Of a stretch of DNA of 11,403 nucleotides, positions 6,096-11,403 are shown one piece after another. The notes under the pieces are model-generated. The model had not been told where the DNA came from, did no database searches, and worked only from the letters and a program-made list of their open reading frames with translations. Made by a program: the position numbers and the translations under genes. The first letter of the stretch is position 1. Each line of letters opens with the position of its first letter. Source of the DNA: Thalassiosira profunda (taxonomy: Eukaryota; Bacillariophyta; Thalassiosirophyceae; Thalassiosirales; Thalassiosiraceae); contig JALLAP010000621.1 in assembly GCA_036939355.1 (NCBI GenBank), positions 1 through 11,403 on the forward strand. The letters run 5' to 3'.

Positions 6096-7967
6096 ATGGG
6101 CGCCGGACAATCGAAGCAGCCGCCCGCGGCCCCTCCGGCCGTCGGAGCGGGCGGCACAGCGAGTGATTTTGCCGCCAGCAACGACGGCGCGGCGGCTGCC
6201 AACACCAATGCCAACTCAGCTGACTCATCAACTCCTGCCAACGCGAGCAGTGCCGGCGAATCGGGAGGCGGCGGCTGTCCCATGAAGAACCCCGACGGGA
6301 GCTACCGCGTCATGCCGGGCTTCGCCTCGCTGTTTGGCAAAATGGGCGGCCATCCGCCCGTTGATAAGGAGAAGGTGCAGCTGTCATCTGCTGCAAGCAA
6401 CGACCAGGGCACACCAGAGAGCTCTGGCGGCAGCAACGGCGGCGGCAACGAAAGCGGCAGCGGATGCCCCGTCAAACACTCGGGGTCCTCCTCGGGGTGG
6501 AACCTCCTCCGCCGCTCCGGCCCTGGCCCCGGGAGCGACGGCCTCGCCCAATCAACCCAACAGTACGACGTGTACTCCCGCCCCCTCCCGATGGATCCCA
6601 CCAACAACATGCCTTTGTCCAACCCCGCCGCGGCCGCGCGCAATGCCCTCCCCGCTCCGGGACAGAACGAGGCGCTTCCCACGGAGCGAGTGGCGAGTTC
6701 CATTCCCAAGGGGAGCTCCGATGGCAAAGCAAGTGGGACGTGGACTTATCCGAGCCCGCAAATGTTCTACAACGCGTTGGCCCGCAAGGGAAAATTGGAC
6801 GAGGAGACGAAGGAGGAGGACATGATGTCGGTGGTGGCGATCCACAATTGCATGAACGAGGGGACGTGGGAGAAAATTAAGGAGTGGGAGGGGGTGCTGA
6901 ATCCCGGTAGTGAAGGGTTCGACGGCTCGTATGGTAAGGAGACGAACAACGAGAGCAGTGGAAGCAGTGCGGCGGGGCCGAGCCTGACCAAGTTCATGGG
7001 GCGGCCGACCGACCTTTCTCCCAAGGCGTTCTTCAAGCATTACGTACTCGATCATCCGCTGCCTTTCGATCGGCACGATTGGACCGTATCCCGCACCCGC
7101 GCTGACGGCAGTACCAAAGATGTGCGATATGTGATCGACTATTACCACGACGAGGCGGTCGCCAACGAGGAGGAGGGGAGCGGACTGCCCCAAATGCACG
7201 AGGGGATCGGTGAGGGAGGGCGGATCAAGAGCTTGCTGGTGGACGTCCGTCCGGCGGCGGACGGACCGAGCGAAATTTGGGGCAGGATGGTGACCATGCC
7301 GCTGGCCCGAAGGGGGTGCCGGGGCCTGCTCGAGTGCGTGCTGTTCAAGGGGCAGGGGAGCGGCAAAAAGAGCGACTTTGATCCGTTGCCGCTGGCGCCG
7401 AACGAGAGTTTGAAACATAGCTTGGGGGACAGCAAGGTCGTGTGGGACAACATACAGAAGGACGCGGCGGCGAAGAAGGGGGTGGGGGCGAAGGACGAGG
7501 CATGCGCGTCTGATTCGCTGGAGGCGAAGAAGGGGGTTGTGGCGGACGTTGCAAATGCGGCGGAGAGCGGTCGACAGTCGATGCAATCCACTCCAGTCAT
7601 AGAGGAGGACGTGCAAATGACCAAAGCAGAGGCGAAAGATCTGGCGAGCACCTACGCAAAAATCCTCACCTCGTGCGAGGAGTCCAAACTGGCTCTCAAA
7701 AACTGCGCCTCCGACGAGGAATGCCGGAGGGCCTTCATGGGGATGACCGTCTGCGCCGGCCAGTACATGTGTCCCCTCCAGCATTCTGCGTTTATGGATT
7801 CTCTCGAACCGCGCGAGAACGAGACCGAGGAAATGGCCCAGGCGAAGATGAGCACGGCCTTTGAGGTGTTGGGCGAGTGCGTGGCCAATTACGATGCACG
7901 AGCGGCGGGAGCGCGAAGGCAGTATCCGGAGGCGTTCGAAGATGCGCTCAAGGGGAAGGGAAGGTAG
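6096..7967 (+). CDS. HCCS: Holocytochrome c synthase (cytochrome c/c1 heme lyase) with C-terminal twin-CX9C extension (623 aa)
   Basis: This enzyme attaches heme covalently to the CXXCH cysteines of apocytochrome c (or c1) at the intermembrane-space face of the inner mitochondrial membrane. The start MGAGQSK fits an N-myristoylation motif (G2, S6), which has been reported for animal HCCS. Two Cys-Pro heme-regulatory motifs lie at C61-P62 and C124-P125 within a Ser/Gly-rich leader. The lyase core (about 158-400) contains YDVYSRPLPMDPTNNMP, MFYNALARKGK (223-233), VAIHNCMNEGTWEKIKEWE with H250 matching the heme-ligand His154 of human HCCS, PFDRHDW (H327), VRYVIDYY and VDVRPA. Family members are about 250-300 aa; this one has an extra 200 residues. 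After an Ala/Lys-rich linker comes a cysteine-rich helical tail with C527-x9-C537-x5-C543-x9-C553-x5-C559 and a late C595. The frame is open upstream to beyond 5721, but that part is antisense to the CX9C gene and not protein-like. It converges on the dioxygenase gene with 28 nt between stops. Confidence 0.93.
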   Translation: MGAGQSKQPPAAPPAVGAGGTASDFAASNDGAAAANTNANSADSSTPANASSAGESGGGGCPMKNPDGSYRVMPGFASLFGKMGGHPPVDKEKVQLSSAASNDQGTPESSGGSNGGGNESGSGCPVKHSGSSSGWNLLRRSGPGPGSDGLAQSTQQYDVYSRPLPMDPTNNMPLSNPAAAARNALPAPGQNEALPTERVASSIPKGSSDGKASGTWTYPSPQMFYNALARKGKLDEETKEEDMMSVVAIHNCMNEGTWEKIKEWEGVLNPGSEGFDGSYGKETNNESSGSSAAGPSLTKFMGRPTDLSPKAFFKHYVLDHPLPFDRHDWTVSRTRADGSTKDVRYVIDYYHDEAVANEEEGSGLPQMHEGIGEGGRIKSLLVDVRPAADGPSEIWGRMVTMPLARRGCRGLLECVLFKGQGSGKKSDFDPLPLAPNESLKHSLGDSKVVWDNIQKDAAAKKGVGAKDEACASDSLEAKKGVVADVANAAESGRQSMQSTPVIEEDVQMTKAEAKDLASTYAKILTSCEESKLALKNCASDEECRRAFMGMTVCAGQYMCPLQHSAFMDSLEPRENETEEMAQAKMSTAFEVLGECVANYDARAAGARRQYPEAFEDALKGKGR

Positions 7968-7995
7968 CACACGTATAAACACGCTACAATACTGA

Positions 7996-9270
7996 TCAAT
8001 AGACCGCATATTCCTCCTCATCCTCACTGTCCCAATCCTCACTGTCCTCCTCGGAGCTGTCTTCTTCCGAGCTGTCCTCCTCCTCATCCTCGCTGTCGAA
8101 CTGCCTCTCAATTTCTTCGTCCAATTCGAAGCCATTCATCTCATCTCCAAACACCATGTATTCCGGATTAGGGCGCTGCTGCATCGCTGGGACGTCTCCG
8201 TACCGCCAAAACTCGTTTGCAAAAGTCATTCGTCCCGGCGAGCGAATCTCCTCCACGCCGTGCCTGAAGTTGCTCAAAAACACAATCGCCGACAATCGCT
8301 CGGGCTTCACCTCAATGTTTACTTCGTCGTTGCTGTTCCGCCTGTCTTCGTTGTCGTATTCTGGAAAGAAAGAAAATTCCCCGCCCTCGTAATCCGAGGG
8401 GTCGGAGAGACCGACAAGGACGGTGTAGTCACTACCGGAGTCCTCGTGATAACCAAGGCCGTTCCATCGCGAGTAGCTCAAATGCTCCGTCGTGCGGATT
8501 CCCACCGTCTTGTCCATCGGATCGGGCCACCAGCGAGTAGAGTACTCGCTCTCCTTTTCTTCGTCCTCCTCGTACTCCAGATCAATGGGCTCGAAGTAGT
8601 CCTCGTCGTCGCCCCACCCGGCCTCCTTCCAAACGAGGTGCAGCACCCGCCGAAGCTGGATGGCCACTCCGGGAGCGAAGATTTGCAGAAACCCCGCCAT
8701 AAATGTGACATCATTGCCACCACCTTCGTAGGTTTGCTCGAACCTGCGCCGCTCAAAGAGAGAGGGGGCGTGCGTTTGGAGGCAGTTCGAGAGAGCGTGG
8801 ACGCTGCGGGCTTCCTCCTCGTTTAGGGCGTTGGAAACGATGCCCATCACCGGAAGACCGTCGAGGCGTCGGTGCAGCTTGGAGATGGCTGGGCTCGGCA
8901 TTTCGTCGGTATCTTCGGCGCTGCTGGCGGGTGAGATTTGTGCTTCGCTCATGCACTCTGCAATCCGCTTCATCAGCGGCCGCTCCATCACCGGAAGCGC
9001 ATCGTAAGCGTCGTCTTTGCTCTCTTTCGAGCCGAATGTGGAGGACAGGTGCGGATGCCGGCCTCGCACGAGATGCTCTTCGTCGGGCGCGTAGTCCATC
9101 ACTTCCTCGCACCTTTCGCGAACATCGCTCCAGTCCGGTCGGCGGCGGCAGAAGGCAACGTCGGCTGGCTCGAAGGCCGAGCATTCTTCGGCGTCGTTGG
9201 CACAGACCGCACCGACAGCGCTGGCCGTGAGCAGCAGCGCCGTCGCCCGGGCCACCCTCGCACACTTCAT
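7996..9270 (-). CDS. Secreted/ER 2-oxoglutarate-Fe(II) dioxygenase, prolyl 4-hydroxylase-like (424 aa)
   Basis: The ATG at 9270 begins a clear signal peptide (MKCARVARATALLLTASAVGA, cleavage near A21-V22 or A24). The frame is open upstream to 9624, but that part overlaps the divergent gene and would bury the signal. The catalytic domain (about 180-355) has the Fe(II) triad H275-x-D277 (GYHEDSGSDYT) and H337 (NFRHGVEEI), plus R347 ten residues after H337 for the 2-oxoglutarate carboxylate, ending in FANEFW as in P4H-type double-stranded beta-helix enzymes. GGEFSFFPEY (296-305) is the usual central strand. Such enzymes hydroxylate proline, lysine or related residues of secreted proteins; the substrate is unknown. 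An acidic segment lies at 228-243, and residues 392-424 form a Ser/Asp/Glu tail (SSEEDSSEED), a likely CK2 target or Ca2+-binding region. There is no KDEL-type signal. It converges on the heme lyase gene and is divergent from the sulfotransferase-like gene, 160 nt apart. Confidence 0.88.
   Translation of the reverse strand: MKCARVARATALLLTASAVGAVCANDAEECSAFEPADVAFCRRRPDWSDVRERCEEVMDYAPDEEHLVRGRHPHLSSTFGSKESKDDAYDALPVMERPLMKRIAECMSEAQISPASSAEDTDEMPSPAISKLHRRLDGLPVMGIVSNALNEEEARSVHALSNCLQTHAPSLFERRRFEQTYEGGGNDVTFMAGFLQIFAPGVAIQLRRVLHLVWKEAGWGDDEDYFEPIDLEYEEDEEKESEYSTRWWPDPMDKTVGIRTTEHLSYSRWNGLGYHEDSGSDYTVLVGLSDPSDYEGGEFSFFPEYDNEDRRNSNDEVNIEVKPERLSAIVFLSNFRHGVEEIRSPGRMTFANEFWRYGDVPAMQQRPNPEYMVFGDEMNGFELDEEIERQFDSEDEEEDSSEEDSSEEDSEDWDSEDEEEYAVY
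7999..8097 (-). repeat. Short tandem-repeat region encoding the acidic S/E/D tail
   Basis: The plus strand shows reiterated units such as TCCTCACTGTCC (twice, near 8020-8047) and GAGCTGTC with CTTC/CCTC spacers (8054-8077), the complement of Asp-Ser-Glu-Glu codons. Imperfect units encode SSEED and SED repeats at the end of the dioxygenase. Such codon microrepeats are prone to length change. Confidence 0.6.
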
Positions 9271-9430
9271 CGTCGTCGTCTCTGTTGGGGTTGTGAGGGG
9301 GAGCAAGGAGGAGCGCGCACCTCGAATTCCACCGTACAATTTGTACGGGGAAAAACTTGCCGCCGGAGCTAGCCACAGCCACAAGACAAAGGTGGCGTTC
9401 CACGCAGCGCCCTGCACTTGTCTGTTTAAG
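9271..9430. promoter_or_regulatory. Bidirectional promoter region of the dioxygenase and sulfotransferase-like genes
   Basis: This 160-nt gap separates two divergent start codons, so both promoters and both 5' UTRs must fit here or overlap coding sequence. The only striking element is the palindrome at 9332-9348, close to its midpoint (9350). No TATA box is evident. Both coding frames remain open right across the region and into the opposing gene, which blurs the true starts. The ATGs chosen are those giving a signal peptide on one side and a membrane anchor on the other. Confidence 0.5.
9332..9348. promoter_or_regulatory. Palindrome CCGTACAA-T-TTGTACGG
   Basis: Two exact 8-nt arms (CCGTACAA and TTGTACGG) are separated by one base, lying near the centre of a divergent promoter. 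Dyad symmetry of this kind suits a dimeric transcription factor. The CGTACAA core also resembles the GTAC core bound by SBP-domain factors of green plants and algae, but no such factor is established for this lineage, so the binding protein is unknown. Confidence 0.45.
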
Positions 9431-10642
9431 ATGGCGAAATCGGTCAAGAGGAAGCACGTATACCTCGTCCTGGCGCCGTCCATTCTGGGTTTGGCATACC
9501 TGCGTCTCGCCCGCCAACTGATGCGATACAATCGATTTAATGCAAAGGATGCGGTCATTGAATGCGCGAGGAAAGGCAAGACGAGGTTGGTGACCCTCCC
9601 TGAGTTCTTCGAGCCGCGCAGCAAATGCTACCACGATTTCAAGGAGAGCGCGGTCTTCTTCCACGCCGGAAAAGGAGGCGGAGGCACGGTGCTCACCGAG
9701 CTGCGACGCTATCGCATCGGCGTCTCGGGCGCACATCCCGGACCGAAACGCGACAAGATCAAACAACTCCAAAAGGGGCCGGCGACCACGCTCATCCTCA
9801 ACGTCCGCGATCCCGTGGATCGATTTGTGTCCGCCTTTCGTTGGAGATTGGTGGTTCTTTGTCGTCCCGACGATGCGCGCATCCGTCAGAAGAAGGGAGC
9901 GGCGCAACGCCCGCACGAGGTGTGCAAGACGAGCAAGAAGATGGACAAAGAGGAAGAGATGCTGCGGGAGAAATATCAATCTGATCCGAGCGTTATTGGG
10001 GAGGCATTGTGCGAGGACTCGCCGTTGCGGGAACAGGCAATCGAGGATTACTCGGACATACTCCACAGCTTGCCGCTCAGTGGGTGGCTTGACTTCCTCG
10101 TCGACCCCGAATTGAGAGGGAAAATTAGCAGCAGAGGTATATCTAACCTTGTTGCGCTCCCGATGGAACGGCGACAAGGCAGCAACGCAACTCTGTTTGA
10201 ACAACACATACAGCAATTATCATCCCATCTCCTAGAGAGCAAATACGGCGAGGAAACTGCAAAGGCGATAATGGCGCAAGAGCCAGCTACGTTGAGAGAT
10301 GGGTTGAAGGAGCAGTACGAACATTCCAGCGCCAAATTTCACGAGGCAACTAAGGCAGCGCCTCCGAAACCGCTATCGCAGTTGGGCGAGTGCTGCTTGG
10401 CGCGACACCTCGGCAAAGATTACAGCCTCATCAAAATGATGCTGGGAGATGAGGGTAAAGACAAATCATTGGCGGCGGTGGAGATTTTGAGAGATGCCAA
10501 TCCTGTGATTGCAAAGGCTTGTTTTTGGGGAAGCGAGGAACAGCAGGAGTTCTGCCGGTCCGATTTGAGATCGATGCTGGTACGCCGGGCAAAGTATTTG
10601 GATCGTTCCCAGACCTGTGCGCAAATTGTGGCCAGCAAGTAG
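9431..10642 (+). CDS. Type II membrane sulfotransferase-like protein (403 aa)
   Basis: The chosen ATG (AAGATGG context) gives a short basic N-terminus (KSVKRK) and one hydrophobic segment, HVYLVLAPSILGLAYLRLA (9-27), typical of a Golgi type II signal anchor. The lumenal part then has PAPS-binding features. VFFHAGKGGGGTV (75-87) resembles the 5'-phosphosulfate loop (K81, G85-T86). LILNVRDPVDRFVSAF (121-136) matches the 3'-phosphate site with R126 and S134 eight residues apart, the spacing seen in known sulfotransferases. Cysteines at 66, 144, 168, 388 and elsewhere could form disulfides. The family transfers sulfate from PAPS to carbohydrate or tyrosine; the acceptor cannot be read. A long charged region (150-190, KKGAAQRPHE, KKMDKEEEM) separates the PAPS motifs from the C-terminal half, which I cannot align by eye. 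The frame is open 78 codons upstream but runs antisense through the dioxygenase signal peptide, so that start is rejected. The family call is good; the specificity is unknown. Confidence 0.74.
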   Translation: MAKSVKRKHVYLVLAPSILGLAYLRLARQLMRYNRFNAKDAVIECARKGKTRLVTLPEFFEPRSKCYHDFKESAVFFHAGKGGGGTVLTELRRYRIGVSGAHPGPKRDKIKQLQKGPATTLILNVRDPVDRFVSAFRWRLVVLCRPDDARIRQKKGAAQRPHEVCKTSKKMDKEEEMLREKYQSDPSVIGEALCEDSPLREQAIEDYSDILHSLPLSGWLDFLVDPELRGKISSRGISNLVALPMERRQGSNATLFEQHIQQLSSHLLESKYGEETAKAIMAQEPATLRDGLKEQYEHSSAKFHEATKAAPPKPLSQLGECCLARHLGKDYSLIKMMLGDEGKDKSLAAVEILRDANPVIAKACFWGSEEQQEFCRSDLRSMLVRRAKYLDRSQTCAQIVASK

Positions 10643-10684
10643 ATGACTGCTGCAATCATACAATCGAACAATGTTTACAATGCA

Positions 10685-11403
10685 TCACGGCCATCCTGTC
10701 CCTCCGGCATTTCCTCTAAACTTGTCGGCCGCAGCCTTCCAGAATTGACCTTGCTTCGTCCAATACTCGACGCTGTTCTTTTCAACACCTTCTTCGCCGC
10801 ACTCTTCGCATGTGCCATTATTTGCAAGCAATTCGTTCGTCTTGGCCTGGGCCGCCACGGCCTGTGCGTACACCCAACCACCCGTCCCGGTGGCTATTGT
10901 TCCAAGCAACACAAGGGCTCGTTTGCCCGCTGCCATAACTTGCGCTGCCATCTGAAAGGGATTGTTGGACCCAAACAGATCGAAGATGCGCGTCAGCCCC
11001 TGCTGCGAGCATATCCGATCGGTCAGCTCGGGGATGTTGTAGTGAATGGTCTCAAAATACATTTCGGTAAGGGTCTTGGAATCCTTGGGCAGCTGTATGA
11101 AGGAAGAGACCGACAGATATTTTGAGTGGGCCATTTCGGTGGCAGATTGTGCCGTCGTGCCACCTGCCGCCCCATTGTTTCTGCCAAACTTCAGCAATTG
11201 CCGGGTGACGCTCGGTCGGTACACCCCGTCTGCCTTGTTGCGCAGATACGAAAGTATCACACCAAAGTGCTTTGGATCCCTGTCAACGAAAACAGCAGGA
11301 CCATCGCTGCCACCCGCCCCGCTGATTTCCGCATTCCTCTCCGCTCGAACGACGTGGTCCATCAACACCGCGTTCTGGGCGATTGTGGAGCGGAGCGTCT
11401 GGA
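10685..11403 (-). CDS. BTB/POZ T1-type (KCTD-like) domain protein, 5'-partial
   Basis: The frame is open to the right edge (first full codon 11401-11399); 238 codons are visible and the start lies outside. It begins inside a T1/BTB_2 domain: QTLRSTI, then AVFVDRDPKHFGVILSYLRNK, the family's 'FIDRD...F..IL.YLR' core. After a non-conserved 44-residue stretch the domain resumes with LPKDSKTLTEMYFETIHYN, so that stretch is probably an unspliced in-frame intron (11093-11224). T1 domains assemble as tetramers or pentamers in K+ channels and in KCTD adaptors of Cullin-3 ubiquitin ligases. No channel domain follows. The C-terminal part has a hydrophobic stretch (KRALVLLGTIATGTGGWVYA, about 10925-10860) and a CEEC pair (10799-10810), whose roles are unknown. 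The gene converges on the sulfotransferase-like gene with 42 nt between stops. An adaptor or other oligomerising role is inferred; the missing N-terminus could change the picture. Confidence 0.75.
   Translation of the reverse strand, partial: QTLRSTIAQNAVLMDHVVRAERNAEISGAGGSDGPAVFVDRDPKHFGVILSYLRNKADGVYRPSVTRQLLKFGRNNGAAGGTTAQSATEMAHSKYLSVSSFIQLPKDSKTLTEMYFETIHYNIPELTDRICSQQGLTRIFDLFGSNNPFQMAAQVMAAGKRALVLLGTIATGTGGWVYAQAVAAQAKTNELLANNGTCEECGEEGVEKNSVEYWTKQGQFWKAAADKFRGNAGGTGWP
11093..11224 (-). other. Candidate in-frame intron (132 nt) in the BTB gene
   Basis: On the minus strand the donor is GGG|GTGTAC and the acceptor is TCTCTTCCTTCATACAG|CTG, with a strong pyrimidine tract. The segment is 44 codons without a stop, in phase 0, so retention and splicing both give an open frame. 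Removing it joins YLRNKADG to LPKDSKTLTEMYFETIHYN, restoring the short YLR-to-LP spacing usual in T1 domains. The donor is weaker than in the other two introns (GTGAGC, GTGCGT). Confidence 0.6.

Noticed and set aside
6552..8135. A 527-codon open frame on the minus strand opposite the heme lyase gene
   Set aside because: It is antisense to a gene with clear family motifs, its translation is rich in His, Arg and Pro with no recognisable domain, and long antisense frames are expected in GC-rich coding DNA.
9197..9430. An upstream extension of the sulfotransferase-like protein to 9197
   Set aside because: It is antisense to the dioxygenase signal peptide, and the later ATG at 9431 directly precedes a typical type II signal anchor.
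9271..9624. An upstream extension of the dioxygenase to 9624
   Set aside because: It would bury an obvious signal peptide at residue 119 and overlap the first 65 codons of the divergent gene.
8753..10216. A 487-codon minus-strand frame opposite the sulfotransferase-like gene
   Set aside because: It crosses the dioxygenase promoter and signal peptide region in another frame, with no domain-like segment; it is a shadow of the two real genes.
1..11403. Mobile elements, CRISPR arrays, tRNA or rRNA genes
   Set aside because: I looked for terminal repeats, transposase motifs, regularly spaced repeats and cloverleaf-like segments by eye and saw none; tRNAscan-SE and Rfam searches would be decisive.

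Overview
The window looks like nuclear DNA of a GC-rich, gene-dense unicellular eukaryote. Two short GT-AG introns (78 and 103 nt) can be placed by exact reading-frame or motif repair. Start codons sit in Kozak-like contexts (GCCACCATG at 719, GACCATGG at 6096). The proteins carry eukaryotic targeting signals, and cytochrome c maturation uses a System III heme lyase. The mix of genes, the extended aldo/keto reductase-like protein and the compact layout suggest a stramenopile alga (diatom or relative). That assignment is inference, because no phylogenetic marker is present.

Layout, left to right: (1) complement(<1-403), N-terminus of an ABCC/MRP-type ABC transporter running off the left edge; (2) 719-2998 (+), a mitochondrially targeted, divergent aldo/keto reductase-like protein; (3) complement(3010-5490), a GH3 beta-xylosidase/beta-glucosidase with one 78-nt intron; (4) complement(5577-5841), a probable two-exon gene for a 53-residue protein with one CX9C motif; (5) 6096-7967 (+), a holocytochrome c synthase (heme lyase) with an unusual cysteine-rich C-terminal extension containing two CX9C motifs; (6) complement(7996-9270), a secretory-pathway 2-oxoglutarate/Fe(II) dioxygenase of prolyl 4-hydroxylase type with an acidic tail; (7) 9431-10642 (+), a type II membrane sulfotransferase-like protein; (8) complement(10685->11403), a BTB/T1-domain (KCTD-like) protein running off the right edge, with a probable in-frame intron.

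The genes largely alternate in direction. Three convergent pairs have only 11, 28 and 42 nt between stop codons, so their 3' UTRs must overlap. Three divergent pairs share compact intergenic regions (315, 254 and 160 nt) that must act as bidirectional promoters. Two of these carry GTAC-core motifs: a cluster of three at 5960-5993 and a near-perfect palindrome at 9332-9348.

The most interesting unit is the divergent pair 4/5. A CX9C microprotein and a heme lyase with its own twin CX9C extension share one promoter region. Both could belong to the mitochondrial intermembrane space, where heme is attached to cytochrome c and CX9C proteins are oxidatively folded. Genes 6 and 7 plausibly act in the ER/Golgi on secreted or cell-surface material, and the GH3 enzyme may act on secreted or vacuolar glycans. 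I see no tRNA, rRNA, CRISPR array, transposon or viral gene.
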